Shown: piece after piece, positions 35,676-45,143 of the stretch
How the letters are laid out: every line of letters begins with the position of its first letter
Numbering within the stretch: the stretch's first letter is position 1
NCBI GenBank assembly: GCA_026421245.1
Contig: JAPKDJ010000004.1
Location: 41,293-105,292 of the forward strand
Direction: 5' to 3'
Length of the DNA: 64,000 nucleotides
Origin: Akkermansiaceae bacterium
Lineage (GTDB): Bacteria; Verrucomicrobiota; Verrucomicrobiia; Verrucomicrobiales; Akkermansiaceae
Translations under genes and position numbers: made by a program
Notes under the pieces: model-generated
What the model was told of the DNA's origin: nothing
The model's database searches: none
What the model saw: only the letters and a program-made list of their open reading frames with translations

Positions 35676-36320
35676 ATGATCCCCACCTCTCAATCCGGAG
35701 ATTTCACTCCGAAAAACAACTACTACATCCCCACCGTCATCGAGTCCGATGGTCGTGGTGAACGTGCTTTTGACATTTATTCCCGGCTCCTCAAGGACCG
35801 CATTATTTTCATTGGAACCGGCATCGACGACGGCGTGGCAAACTCCGTCATCGCCCAGATGCTTTTCCTTCAGATGCAGGATCCCAAGAAGGACATCCAC
35901 ATCTACATCAACTCCCCGGGAGGATCCGTGACCGCAGGCCTCGCGATTTACGACACCATGCAGTTCCTCACTTGTGATGTGAACACCTACTGCATCGGAA
36001 TTTGCGCCTCCATGGGCTCGGTCCTCCTCACCGCCGGAACCAAAGGCAAGCGTTTCTGCCTTCCCAACTCCCACGTCATGATCCACCAGGTCAGCGGCGG
36101 AGCACAGGGAACCGCAGCCGATGTCGAACGTACCGTCGAGTTCATGTATAGCCTCAAGCGTCGGCTCAACGACATCCTAGCACACCATAGCGGCAAATCC
36201 TCTGATCAGGTCGAAAAAGATGCCGACCGTGACAACTACATGTCAGCCGAGGAATCGGTCGCCTACGGGCTCGTCGACAAGGTCCTCGAGAAAAGAAAAG
36301 AACTCCCTGAGCCTAAGTAG
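35676..36320 (+). CDS. clpP: ATP-dependent Clp protease proteolytic subunit
   Basis: The 214-residue serine protease subunit forms a tetradecamer with ClpX or ClpA. The triad is readable as S112 in [10 protein letters not shown]137 in HVMIHQVSG and D186 in [27 protein letters not shown] is the handle region. A propeptide of roughly 15-20 residues is likely. It follows tig by 3 nt and precedes a strong terminator; no unfoldase gene is in the window. Confidence 0.97.
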   Translation: MIPTSQSGDFTPKNNYYIPTVIESDGRGERAFDIYSRLLKDRIIFIGTGIDDGVANSVIAQMLFLQMQDPKKDIHIYINSPGGSVTAGLAIYDTMQFLTCDVNTYCIGICASMGSVLLTAGTKGKRFCLPNSHVMIHQVSGGAQGTAADVERTVEFMYSLKRRLNDILAHHSGKSSDQVEKDADRDNYMSAEESVAYGLVDKVLEKRKELPEPK

Positions 36321-36350
36321 AACTCATTAGCTCCAGCGAATCAAATCACC

Positions 36351-36384
36351 AAAAGCGGCAGTCTCAGGACTGCCGCTTTTTTGG
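36351..36384. terminator. Bidirectional terminator between clpP and the oxidoreductase
   Basis: A perfect 13-bp stem (AAAAGCGGCAGTC with its complement) closes on a TCAG loop and has A and T runs on the two sides. It lies between the convergent clpP and Gfo/Idh/MocA genes and can serve both. Confidence 0.92.
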
Positions 36385-36388
36385 TTCA

Positions 36389-37753
36389 TCACGCCAGCGA
36401 GGGATGCGTGTAGCCCTCCCGGTAGGGTCGCGCCAGTCGCTGATTGGCCTCGTCATCACCCTTCACCCTCCGGGCTTTTGAATCCCATTCTAGCGAGCGC
36501 CCCAATTCCTGGGACAGGTTCGCTAGGATACAAGCGGACGTTGAAAGATACCCTTCCTCAATATCGGCGACCGGACGCCCGCGGTCTTCAATCCGGGACA
36601 AAAGATCCCTCATGTGGGCACGCACTGCCGGGACAACATGCTTCTCAATCCCCTCTTCAGTTCTATCTTCGGGATATTCATCCAGCTCCAGTGTCACCTT
36701 TCCGCTCAACTTCTTCCCGCGACCGCGAGGAGTGAACTCCCATTTGTGAACGTCCGCCTTCAAGGTCCCCTTTTCTCCGTAGATAAAGAACGCCCAGGGA
36801 AACTCCGGATCGGGGGCATCTCCCCACGTTCGATGATTCCAAACCACCTCGAGATCATCAAAGGCAAACGTCGCCGTCTGCGTGTCCGGTATGTTGGCGA
36901 TGCTCTTGGTATCCACATAGATCCCACCGCTCGATGACACTCGCTTCACCTCGCCCAGCCCCAGCATCCAGCGGACCGCATCCAGCATGTGAATGCACAT
37001 ATCCCCTACAATGCCATTGCCATATTCCTTAAATCCCCTCCAGCCCCTCGGATGGACCACCGTATTATAGGGTCTCATCGGAGCGGGTCCGGTCCAGAGA
37101 TCCCAGTCCAAATGTTCCGGCACCGGGGCCAGTGCTTTTTCTACCGAAGTTCGGCTTCGCATGTGATAATAGCAACAAATCTCGGCATGCCCGACATCGC
37201 CCAGCAACCCGGCATCAATCACCTGCTTCTTTGCATCTTGTAAGTGAGGAGTTGAACGTCGCTGAGTTCCAACCTGAACCACTCTCCCTTTCTTTCGTGC
37301 CGCATCAAAGATCGCCTGCCCTTCGGCAATATCGGCCGAGATCGGCTTCTGTAAATAGAGGTCCGCTCCCGCTTCGATCGCAGCTAACGCAGGCAGTGCG
37401 TGCCAATGATCAGGCGTATCAATCAGCACGACATCCGGCTTCTCTTGATCGAGCAGTTCCTGGTAATACTTAAAAGTCGGCGGTCTTTTTTTTGAAAGCT
37501 GCCTCGCTGCCACCAAATCCGCCGCCCCTCCCAACATCTTCGAATCTGCGTCGCAAAGCCCCACCACCTCGATAGGCGCCACCTGTACTAACCTCAACAG
37601 ATCAAGCTTCCCATACCAGCCCGAGCCAATCAAAGCCACCCGCTTTTTAAGGTCACCAAACTCCCCATACTGTGCCCCGAGAGAACGGGAAGTTGCTATA
37701 AAAGGTGCCGCCGAAAAAGCCGCCGAACTACGAACAAATGAACGTCGATTCAT
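36389..37753 (-). CDS. Tat-exported Gfo/Idh/MocA-family oxidoreductase
   Basis: The 454-residue protein begins with a twin-arginine signal, MNRRSFVRSSAAFSAAPF. After it comes a Rossmann domain (VALIGSGWYGKLDLLRL), VVLIDTPDHWHALPALAA and the catalytic-lysine region LYLQKPISAD typical of the family. The C-terminal beta domain includes GNGIVGDMCIHMLDAVRWML. The family oxidises or reduces sugars and their derivatives using NAD(P), often kept bound in exported forms. Verrucomicrobia carry many such genes for glycan use; the substrate here is unknown. The stop overlaps nothing and is 5 nt from the terminator. Confidence 0.88.
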   Translation of the reverse strand: MNRRSFVRSSAAFSAAPFIATSRSLGAQYGEFGDLKKRVALIGSGWYGKLDLLRLVQVAPIEVVGLCDADSKMLGGAADLVAARQLSKKRPPTFKYYQELLDQEKPDVVLIDTPDHWHALPALAAIEAGADLYLQKPISADIAEGQAIFDAARKKGRVVQVGTQRRSTPHLQDAKKQVIDAGLLGDVGHAEICCYYHMRSRTSVEKALAPVPEHLDWDLWTGPAPMRPYNTVVHPRGWRGFKEYGNGIVGDMCIHMLDAVRWMLGLGEVKRVSSSGGIYVDTKSIANIPDTQTATFAFDDLEVVWNHRTWGDAPDPEFPWAFFIYGEKGTLKADVHKWEFTPRGRGKKLSGKVTLELDEYPEDRTEEGIEKHVVPAVRAHMRDLLSRIEDRGRPVADIEEGYLSTSACILANLSQELGRSLEWDSKARRVKGDDEANQRLARPYREGYTHPSLA

Positions 37754-37830
37754 GACTTCAGAGCATGAGGAATCCTTCGCCTCTTGTCCAACTAGATCAC
37801 TGGACCACCTGCGTGATTGAGGCATCCTTC

Positions 37831-38504
37831 ATGAATGAACTGGGAAAAGTCCTCTTTGGAACGTGGTCATGCCAGCGCCCTTTCCACACCATCGCCTGGG
37901 CCTATCTTCTTCTCGCTCTCTTTGCCTGGTTCTTCGCTGACAGGTTGATCTTCCAACCTCCCGGCACCCCCTACCCCAAAGATCACACCTCCTTCAAAAC
38001 TCTCGGCGAAGATCAGAAAAAAACGCGATTCATCATCAGCCTCCGTCATCGGGAATGCCCACCGAAAAGGGAGGCAACCACGCCATCGACTTAACGTATC
38101 ATCATCTCACTTCCGATCTTGGAGTCGATCCCACTGACGTCATCCTCGTCGGACAATCGGTCGACTCCGGCCCGACCTACTGGCTTGCCTCCCGCGAAAA
38201 GCATCGCGCAGTCATCCTCATCTCGCCATTTCTAAGTGCTTTCCGAACCGTGATCCATCTTACCCGGCGATCGTTTCCCCAACCTCAAGAAAATCAAGAG
38301 ATTTGACACCCCGCTCCTCGGCATTCACAGGGAAGATGATCAGATGATCCCCTTCGACCATGGTGAAAACTTTTCGAACTCTCCCCCTCAAAAATCAAAA
38401 CTTTCTACCCGGTCTCAGATGCTGGACACAACGATATTTTCCTTCAGGCCACCTTCGATTTGGTGAAGCTTATGCAAGGGCTCCAATCATCGGAGGGCTT
38501 ATGA
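37831..38504 (+). pseudogene. Frameshifted alpha/beta hydrolase (ABHD17/BEM46-like)
   Basis: Homology-like segments appear in order but in changing frames. The first frame gives a membrane anchor and FADRLIFQPPGTPYPKDHT. The second gives LGVDPTDVILVGQSVDSGP, where the nucleophile elbow has lost its last glycine (GQSVD for GxSxG). The third gives FPNLKKIKRFDTPLL and REDDQMIPFDHGE, and a fourth gives KTFYPVSDAGHNDIFLQ with the histidine region. At least three shifts and one apparent deletion near 38050 are needed to join them. The gene is inactivated unless sequencing errors are responsible. Confidence 0.82.
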
Positions 38505-38563
38505 ACCCCCAAGCAATCAGCCGGTTGGCTTGACGAATGGTAACCAATGCCTAGCTTCGCGGC

Positions 38564-39670
38564 ATGAACGAATCTTTGTGGCGCGTCCTTGATGGTGAGG
38601 GCAATGAGCAAGGCCCCTATTCTTTCCTGGATCTCCAGGGCTTTTACACCACCGGCAACATCAATCATGACACCATGATCTGGACCGAGGGGCTCGACCA
38701 GTGGGTTCCGGCTGGACGCGTTGAAGGACTCCTTCCCGACCTTCCCAAGATCGTCGAACTCGCACCCGCTCCGGTTCTCACTGCTGCCGCTCCCGTGCAA
38801 GTTGCACCCGTCGCCAGCATCAATCTCAGCCCCCAGATCTCCGGGGTTGCACTTCCAGGTGCTCCCGCGCCCGCTAGAAAAAATCCCGCACCCACTTGGG
38901 TGAGCATACTCACCATTGTCACAGGCCTCGCCGCCCTGATCTTATTCTTTCTCCCGTGGGTATCACTGAGCATGGACCTAAAGATCATGGGTGATGAAGG
39001 AAGGATCAAGACCATCTCCCAAACCGGAATCCAAACAATCACGAAAAGGATCTCTACTAATGACGAATTTCAAATTCCACTCAAGAAGCTTGGAATACCG
39101 GAAAAAGAGGCCGACAAGATGGTCGATGACGTGGCCAAAGAAATGGATGACGCAGACACGAACGATGGTCCTTACGACAGCTCGGCTCTTGTCATGATTT
39201 GTCTCATCGCAGTCGGCCTGGGACTCATTTTCGCTTTGATCGGCTTTGTGAACAAAGCCAAGACCTTAGTCCTGATTGCCCAAGTCTTATTCGTGATTGG
39301 AGCGATCTTGGTAAGCTTCCAGATGGCCCAGCAATTCCCCGCCATGGAGGCAGCTATGGACGAGCAAAGGAAGGAGCTGGAAGAGACCCTCGCGCAGGCA
39401 TCCTCCGCGAATACCGGAGAGAAAAGCGAGGCCGCTACTCCTGCTGAAATAGCGAAAGAGAAAAACCAACAGGAATTTGCAGAAAAGCAGCTAGCTAACG
39501 TATTCCAAACCAAGTTCGAGCCCAGCTGCTTTGCGACCGTCGGCCTCCTCGGATTTTCACTTCTCCTTCTAGTTGTCACCATGTCCTCCGGAGGGTATCC
39601 CCCGATCACTATCCCCCAGCCGGGAACCACTTCCCTGCAACCACAACCAGTGGGCATTCGCTTCCAGTAG
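38564..39670 (+). CDS. GYF-domain membrane protein of unknown function
   Basis: Residues about 5-55 form a GYF_2-type module (GEGNEQGPYSFLDLQGFYTT, MIWTEGLDQWVPAGRV), commonly found at the N-terminus of bacterial membrane proteins. A Pro/Ala linker (55-108) leads to a membrane helix at about 110-132, a charged outside loop, two helices at about 205-250, a Glu/Lys-rich coiled stretch, and a last helix near 330. The 368-residue protein ends with a Pro-rich tail. It faces ftsA tail to tail, 10 nt away, and lies where ftsZ would be expected in a division cluster. No function is assigned. Confidence 0.75.
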   Translation: MNESLWRVLDGEGNEQGPYSFLDLQGFYTTGNINHDTMIWTEGLDQWVPAGRVEGLLPDLPKIVELAPAPVLTAAAPVQVAPVASINLSPQISGVALPGAPAPARKNPAPTWVSILTIVTGLAALILFFLPWVSLSMDLKIMGDEGRIKTISQTGIQTITKRISTNDEFQIPLKKLGIPEKEADKMVDDVAKEMDDADTNDGPYDSSALVMICLIAVGLGLIFALIGFVNKAKTLVLIAQVLFVIGAILVSFQMAQQFPAMEAAMDEQRKELEETLAQASSANTGEKSEAATPAEIAKEKNQQEFAEKQLANVFQTKFEPSCFATVGLLGFSLLLLVVTMSSGGYPPITIPQPGTTSLQPQPVGIRFQ

Positions 39671-39680
39671 GCCCTAGGAC

Positions 39681-40895
39681 CTAAGTTCCAAAAGGCCAGA
39701 AGGTCTTCAACAAGCCCTTCATCTTTCCGATGCGCGCCCCCGGTCGCTCTTCATCGAGAATCTGGGCGTAACGAATCAAGCCAAGCGCCGTCGCATACTG
39801 GGGATCCTTGAAATAAGCATGCACCCCGCTCACGTCGGGTTGCTCGGGTTTGTATACCGGCAGATCAAAAACCTCGCACGCCAACTCACCAATTCCACGC
39901 ATCTGGCTCGATCCACCCGTTAAGAACACGCCGGTTCCTATCTGGTCCAGCGCTCCTTCCGGAAGCCCCTCCACCACCAGCTCAAAGGCCTCCTCAAGCC
40001 GTCCACGAATCACATCGTTAAGAAGCTGTCTGTTGATTTCAATGGGCGGGAACCCTTTCTCATCCTCTACTTTCACAATCCCCACCGAACTCGCCGGATC
40101 AGCCGACGCATTCCCTTCCGCGATCTTGACCTTCTCCGCCTTTGAAAATGGAATGTGGGTCACCAAGTGAATGTCATTTGAAACATGATTGCCACCCACC
40201 GGAACACAACCCGATGCCGCAATCGCTCCGTTGAGATAAAGAACGTAGTCGGTCGTCTCACCACCAATATCAATCACCAGGGCCCCGTCCTCTTTGCGCT
40301 CACGATTGAGGCAGATCTGAGCCGAAGCGATTGGAGCAAAAACGACATCATCGACATCAAGCGGGATCTCCCGCACACACTTGATAATGTTTTGAATCCT
40401 CGGGCGAATCCCGTGCACGATATGGTAATCAGCTTCAAGCGTGCGCCCCAACAATCCATAAGGAACCGTTGAGTGCGCCTGGCCATCGAGAGTGAAATGC
40501 CTGGCCAAGTGGTGCAGATAGACGTGCTCACTTGGAATCGCGATGTCACGGGCAATCTCCTTAACCTCTTCCAAATGATGTCGGTCAACCTCCTTCTCAT
40601 CTTCGGGAAGACGGAACGTTCCTGTGTTATTGACTCCCTTGATGTGAGCACCTGTCACCGAGAGAAAAACACTCTTAATGACGACATCGCTCACGTCTTC
40701 GGCCTCGAGCAAAGCCGATTTCACACAAGCCCTCACTTGCTTGTAATCTGCGATCTCTCCCTTCCGAACTCCAGCCGTGCGGGTCTCCCCCATCCCAAGA
40801 ATTTTGGCGGACTCATCCGGTTTGATCTCCGCCACAACCATTACGGTTTTGGTGGAACCAATTTCGAGGCCAACGTGAATCTTGGAGCGTGCCAT
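39681..40895 (-). CDS. ftsA: Cell division protein FtsA
   Basis: The 404-residue actin-like protein links FtsZ to the membrane. Visible features are the phosphate-1 loop GLEIGSTKTVMVVAEI, the SHS2/1C insertion near residues 85-165, ALVIDIGGETTDYVLY as phosphate-2, and GVFLTGGSSQMRGIGELA as the adenosine region. The C-terminus MKGLLKTFWPFGT is a plausible amphipathic membrane anchor. It follows ftsQ by 24 nt. Unusually, ftsZ is not next: the GYF protein converges instead. Confidence 0.95.
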   Translation of the reverse strand: MARSKIHVGLEIGSTKTVMVVAEIKPDESAKILGMGETRTAGVRKGEIADYKQVRACVKSALLEAEDVSDVVIKSVFLSVTGAHIKGVNNTGTFRLPEDEKEVDRHHLEEVKEIARDIAIPSEHVYLHHLARHFTLDGQAHSTVPYGLLGRTLEADYHIVHGIRPRIQNIIKCVREIPLDVDDVVFAPIASAQICLNRERKEDGALVIDIGGETTDYVLYLNGAIAASGCVPVGGNHVSNDIHLVTHIPFSKAEKVKIAEGNASADPASSVGIVKVEDEKGFPPIEINRQLLNDVIRGRLEEAFELVVEGLPEGALDQIGTGVFLTGGSSQMRGIGELACEVFDLPVYKPEQPDVSGVHAYFKDPQYATALGLIRYAQILDEERPGARIGKMKGLLKTFWPFGT

Positions 40896-40919
40896 ATAAA
40901 CTTAAATTGAGGGATGACT

Positions 40920-41813
40920 TCAGCGATAGTGAATCGGTACGAAGCGACGGGGAATGAGATTTACCTGGGCAAGAGCCTTCCCCTGATCACGGGCATGGGA
41001 AGTCAGTTTTGAGAAATTTTCAAGCTGACGTTCTAGATTGTAGTATGAAAGCGTTGCGATAACGCCGCCGAGAGTCGTCATTTCAAGCATGATTTCGTCT
41101 TTCACCACAACCCGCGCCGGCTTTTCCTCACCGACCAGCTTCTCTTCCGCAAGATTAATGAGGTTAAAAGCATACTTCAAACCCTCGTGGGAAATCGGCT
41201 CTCCCTCCACGATTTCATTTTTTTCAGCCGACCGAACTAAAACAACCGGAAGCGTTTCCGCAAATTCCCAAAGCTCCTCGGACGCACATCGAAAAAGAAC
41301 ATTTTTCTCGTCCACCAAAAACCCACGGTCTCGGCTTCGTTCCTTGATCCCCAGCGATTGGCACGCCACCCAGGCCACCGGCCTACGCTCGGTGACTTCG
41401 ATTTTCAAAATTCCCGGTAACCGACGGCTCACTTTTGCGTTCGTAATTTCAGGCAATTCAAGGAGCGCCGCTTTCACCTGATCCGTATCAAGAGAGAAAA
41501 TAGTCGCATTTGCATCTATCTCACATTGAGCCATCAATCGTTCGTGAGTCAAAAACGCCGTCTCGTCGCCCTCCATCGTCAGTAAATTCACCTGACTCAC
41601 CAGAAACTCCTTGTTCTCGACAAAGAGCTTTTTCCAACCGTGACTCAGACCAAATCCCACCCCAACCATCACCAGCATCGCCACCCCCAACTTAAAAAAT
41701 CGGGAAGCAAATTTCAGGCAGTCAAACATCATGATCCGGGGCGAATTCACCTTGAGGGCTAGCATCCGCTGACGCGATTTGCGTGTGCGGCCTGATGTAC
41801 GACGGGGAAACAT
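40920..41813 (-). CDS. ftsQ: Cell division protein FtsQ/DivIB
   Basis: The 297-residue bitopic protein has a basic cytoplasmic N-terminus (MFPRRTSGRTRKSRQRM), one membrane helix at about 45-60, and a POTRA domain (FLVSQVNLLTMEGDETAFLT, FSLDTDQVKAALLELPEI, SRRLPGILKIEVTERRPVAW). A beta domain follows and ends FVPIHYR. FtsQ connects FtsB/FtsL with the divisome. The ATG at 41813 is preferred over one 57 nt upstream, because it lies 14 nt after ddl rather than within it. Confidence 0.9.
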   Translation of the reverse strand: MFPRRTSGRTRKSRQRMLALKVNSPRIMMFDCLKFASRFFKLGVAMLVMVGVGFGLSHGWKKLFVENKEFLVSQVNLLTMEGDETAFLTHERLMAQCEIDANATIFSLDTDQVKAALLELPEITNAKVSRRLPGILKIEVTERRPVAWVACQSLGIKERSRDRGFLVDEKNVLFRCASEELWEFAETLPVVLVRSAEKNEIVEGEPISHEGLKYAFNLINLAEEKLVGEEKPARVVVKDEIMLEMTTLGGVIATLSYYNLERQLENFSKLTSHARDQGKALAQVNLIPRRFVPIHYR

Positions 41814-41827
41814 GGAGGGATTATTTT

Positions 41828-42757
41828 TCACGGCCTTGCGGCCAGAGAGAGTTCGGCAATCTTCACGCATAGATCGCCAAATGTATACCCGGCTTCCGCC
41901 GCTCCCATCGGAAGCAGGCTGGTTTCGGTCATTCCAGGGATAGTATTGGCTTCTAAAACGTAAGGACTTCCGAAAGGATTCAACAACACATCCACCCGAG
42001 AGTAAACCTCAATTCCCAACGCATTGTAGGCTTTTTTCGCCGCAGCCTGCACGACCGCCGTCTCTTCGGACGTCAAATCCGCCGGACAAGTGTATTGGCT
42101 CCCCTTCTCTTTCCCACTCAACCACGGATATTTTGTCTCCATATCATACCAATCTCCTTCAGGAGGCGCGATCTCGACCACCGGAAAAACCTCCCCGTTC
42201 AATACCCCCACCGTCAGCTCCCGACCCTCCACAAACTCCTCCACCAACAAATCGTGGCTGAATTTTGCCGCATGCTCCATCGCTTCCATTGCTTCGCTCT
42301 CTTTCTTCACCACCCGAATCCCGACACTCGACCCCTCTCGCGGCGGCTTCACCACAAAAGGAACCTTCATTGCAGGTGGCTTCACTCCCGATGAACAATC
42401 AACCACCTCTGATCCCGGCGTCGGAACCTCGTGCTTTAAAAAACACTCCTTACTCAAATTCTTGTCAAACGCCACTTCGCTACTCTTCACCCCCGCTCCG
42501 GTGTACCGAATTTCCAGACCTTCTAAATACTTCTGTAACTCTCCGTCTTCCCCAAATGTCCCGTGAATCACGTTAAACGCCAAGCTCGTCCCTTCGGGCA
42601 ATTTCGGCTCCAAATCCGTCACCTCCACTCCCACCGCTTGGAATCCCTTTTCCTGCAAAGCCTGTAAAACCGCCTTTCCCGAAGCCATCGAAACTTCCTT
42701 CTCTGCTCCAGGCCCACCCATCAACACCGCAATCAGCATATCTTTTGTCAAGTTCAT
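41828..42757 (-). CDS. ddl: D-alanine--D-alanine ligase
   Basis: Ddl joins two D-alanines for the peptidoglycan stem peptide. The 309-residue ATP-grasp enzyme has MGGPGAEKEVSMASG at the start, VIHGTFGEDGELQKYLE in the substrate loop, FVVKPPREGSSVGI, and the C-terminal metal-binding NTIPGMTETSLLP. Length is typical of Ddl. It heads the minus-strand ddl-ftsQ-ftsA group and is divergent from a small membrane protein. No mur genes are in the window. Confidence 0.96.
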   Translation of the reverse strand: MNLTKDMLIAVLMGGPGAEKEVSMASGKAVLQALQEKGFQAVGVEVTDLEPKLPEGTSLAFNVIHGTFGEDGELQKYLEGLEIRYTGAGVKSSEVAFDKNLSKECFLKHEVPTPGSEVVDCSSGVKPPAMKVPFVVKPPREGSSVGIRVVKKESEAMEAMEHAAKFSHDLLVEEFVEGRELTVGVLNGEVFPVVEIAPPEGDWYDMETKYPWLSGKEKGSQYTCPADLTSEETAVVQAAAKKAYNALGIEVYSRVDVLLNPFGSPYVLEANTIPGMTETSLLPMGAAEAGYTFGDLCVKIAELSLAARP

Positions 42758-42828
42758 CGTGCTTCAAACCTCTCTCCTCAAATCACATCTTTCAATTTTC
42801 AAATCTCACATTTGAATGGCTTCCCCGA

Positions 42829-43086
42829 ATGGAAGATCCAAACCGCACCAAATTTAAGAACAACTTTCTCTACTGGGGGCTTTTTGTATACACGGTTTGC
42901 CTTTTATTCTTCTCTCCTGCAAACGGGGGTCTCGACACCATTCGTATTCCGTCCTTTTCTCTCCTTCTTCTTGCCCTTATCCAAATAATCTTCCCTCAAT
43001 TCCGATTCTCGAAAACGGCCAACATAATCGCCGTGATCCTAATTATAGGAATCGGGATTCTTTTTAGCTCCCCCATAGCCAACTAA
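42829..43086 (+). CDS. Small hydrophobic membrane protein
   Basis: The 85-residue frame starts MEDPNRTKFKNNFLYWGLFV and forms three probable helices (YWGLFVYTVCLLFF, SLLLLALIQIIF, ANIIAVILIIGIGILF). The upstream part of the frame to 42745 has no such character, so the ATG at 42829 is chosen. It ends 4 nt before the sulfatase gene. The family is not recognised. Hydrophobic pattern and spacing support it, but it is short. Confidence 0.5.
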   Translation: MEDPNRTKFKNNFLYWGLFVYTVCLLFFSPANGGLDTIRIPSFSLLLLALIQIIFPQFRFSKTANIIAVILIIGIGILFSSPIAN

Positions 43087-43090
43087 TCCC

Positions 43091-44854
43091 ATGATCAAAA
43101 AACTCCTCGGGTTCTTCGCCCTCATCCAGTTCGCATCCGCGCAAACTCGTCCCAACGTCGTCATCGTCATCACCGATGACCAGGGCTACGGCGACCTCGC
43201 CTGCCACGGCAATCCCGTCATCAAAACCCCTCACCTCGACAAGCTCCACTCCGAGTCCACCGTCCTCACCGACTACCACGTCGCCCCCACCTGCTCCCCC
43301 ACCCGTGCTGCCCTTCTCACCGGCCACTGGACCAACCGCACCGGAGTCTGGCACACCATCATGGGCCGCTCCATGATTCGCGAAAACGAAGTCACCCTCG
43401 GCCAGCATTTCTCCAAAGATTACGCCACCGGCATGTTCGGGAAATGGCACCTCGGCGACAACTTTCCCTACCGTCCCGAAGACCGCGGCTTTGAAGAAGT
43501 TTACCGCCATGGCGGAGGTGGCGTCGGCCAAACCCCCGACCTCTGGAATAACTCTTACTTCGATGGCTCCTACTTCCACAACGGGGAAATCGTTCCCGCC
43601 AAAGGCTTCTGCACCGACGTCTTCTTCCAAAAAGCCCACGAGTTCATCAAAGCCAAAGCCGCCACCAAGGAACCCTTCCTCGCCTACATCTCAACCAACG
43701 CCCCGCACGGCCCCCTCCATTGTCCTCAAAAATACCTGGATATTTACGAGGACCAAAAGGATGGCATCGCCGCCTTCTTTGGCATGATCACCAACATCGA
43801 TGACAACGTCGGAGCCACCCGCAAGCTCCTCACCGACCTCGGCATCTCCGAAAATACCCTCTTCATCTTCACCACCGACAACGGCACTGCCACCGGAGCC
43901 AACGTCTTCAACGCCGGCATGAAGGGCAGAAAAGGCTCTGAATACGATGGGGGGCACCGCGTCCCCATGTTCATCCACTGGCCCGCTGCTGGACTCAGCC
44001 AACATCGGGAGATCAACACCCTCTGTCACGCCGTCGACGTCGTCCCCACCCTCCTCGAGGTCTGTGACGTCCCCAACAGCGAAGACGTCAAATTCGATGG
44101 CTCCACTCTCAAAGCCCTCCTCGATCCTAACTCCGATGTTCACTGGCCCGACCGTTTTCTTGTCACAGACTCACAACGTGTCGTGGATCCCGTTAAATGG
44201 CGTAAATCCGCCGTCATGTCCCAGCAATACCGCCTCGTGAACGGCAAGGAACTCTACGACATCAAAGCCGATCCCGGTCAGCAAAAGAACATTGCCAAAG
44301 ATAACCCGGAGCAAATCGCCAAAATGCGCGCCTTCTACGACCAATGGTGGGCCGACATCTCCCCGTCATTCCCACAAACCACTGAAATCCACCTCGGCCA
44401 TCCGGATCACCCCAAAGTCATTATGACTGCCCACGACTGGCTCAACACCGGCCCTCCCTGGCATCAGGGCATGATTCGGGCAGCACAGGGTGGAAACAAA
44501 AAGAAATTCGGCGGTCACTGGGCCATCAAAGTCCTGAAAGAAGGAGAGTATAAAATCTCCCTCCTTCGCTGGCCCGAAGAAGCCAAACACCCCATCAACG
44601 CCACCCTCCCTCCTGGAAAAAACGTTCCCGGCGCCTCCAAAGCCTTCCGCACCACCCCCGGTGTCGCCTTAAAGGCTGCCACTGCCGCCCTCCTCCTCAA
44701 TGGCAAGGAGATCGCCACCAAACCCGTCGGAAAAAAAGACACCGCCATCTCCTTCACCACCAAACTCACCAAAGGCTCCCACGCCATCGCTCCAATCTTC
44801 AGATCAGCCAAAGGCGAAACAGGCGCCTTCTACTGCATCATCGAAAAACTCTAA
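43091..44854 (+). CDS. Exported type I sulfatase (FGly-dependent)
   Basis: The 587-residue enzyme should hydrolyse a sulfate ester on a glycan or other compound. A signal peptide ends near QFASAQT. The metal-binding ITDDQGYGDLACHGN follows, and the formylglycine site is C68-S-P-T-R in APTCSPTRAALLTG. GMFGKWHLGD and FTTDNGTATG are further active-site pieces. The C-terminal extension after about residue 460 (DHPKVIMTAHDWL, KFGGHWAIKVLKEGEYKIS) is a beta-rich appended domain. Substrate class is not predictable. No maturase or other sulfatase is adjacent. Confidence 0.93.
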   Translation: MIKKLLGFFALIQFASAQTRPNVVIVITDDQGYGDLACHGNPVIKTPHLDKLHSESTVLTDYHVAPTCSPTRAALLTGHWTNRTGVWHTIMGRSMIRENEVTLGQHFSKDYATGMFGKWHLGDNFPYRPEDRGFEEVYRHGGGGVGQTPDLWNNSYFDGSYFHNGEIVPAKGFCTDVFFQKAHEFIKAKAATKEPFLAYISTNAPHGPLHCPQKYLDIYEDQKDGIAAFFGMITNIDDNVGATRKLLTDLGISENTLFIFTTDNGTATGANVFNAGMKGRKGSEYDGGHRVPMFIHWPAAGLSQHREINTLCHAVDVVPTLLEVCDVPNSEDVKFDGSTLKALLDPNSDVHWPDRFLVTDSQRVVDPVKWRKSAVMSQQYRLVNGKELYDIKADPGQQKNIAKDNPEQIAKMRAFYDQWWADISPSFPQTTEIHLGHPDHPKVIMTAHDWLNTGPPWHQGMIRAAQGGNKKKFGGHWAIKVLKEGEYKISLLRWPEEAKHPINATLPPGKNVPGASKAFRTTPGVALKAATAALLLNGKEIATKPVGKKDTAISFTTKLTKGSHAIAPIFRSAKGETGAFYCIIEKL

Positions 44855-44865
44855 TCTAGCCGAAC

Positions 44866-44910
44866 GCTCTAGCTTTGGGCCCTCAACCCAAGCTCCCTCA
44901 ACCAAGTCTC
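44866..44910. repeat. Dispersed 45-bp repeat, copy A
   Basis: This stretch, just after the sulfatase stop, aligns with 49477-49520 at about 80% by eye, with one gap. Shared cores include CCAAGCTCC and the GCTTT(G/T)GG block. The remaining 289-nt gap holds nothing else I can name. Confidence 0.45.
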
Positions 44911-45143
44911 CGGAGACTTAAACTTTCGTCTAAGCTCAGAATCAAGCATTCAAAAACTCAAAATTTAATGTTTAGTATTGGGTTCACCTCCTTCGGTTTG
45001 ACGTCAATCCAAAGCAAAGGCCACGTGACTGATCATTTGCATCTCAAAAACGACCGAAGAGAAGCTCGAGGCACCCCAGCCACCGACAGCACCCTCCTCT
45101 CAGCCGAATCAACCAACTCCCAAATAACCCGGTAACCTAACCC

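Noticed and set aside
34914..36086. Open frame of 390 codons on the minus strand
   Set aside because: It is antisense to tig and clpP, both of which are clear, and reads as a low-complexity Gly/Asp/Val/Leu product; it is a codon-bias shadow.
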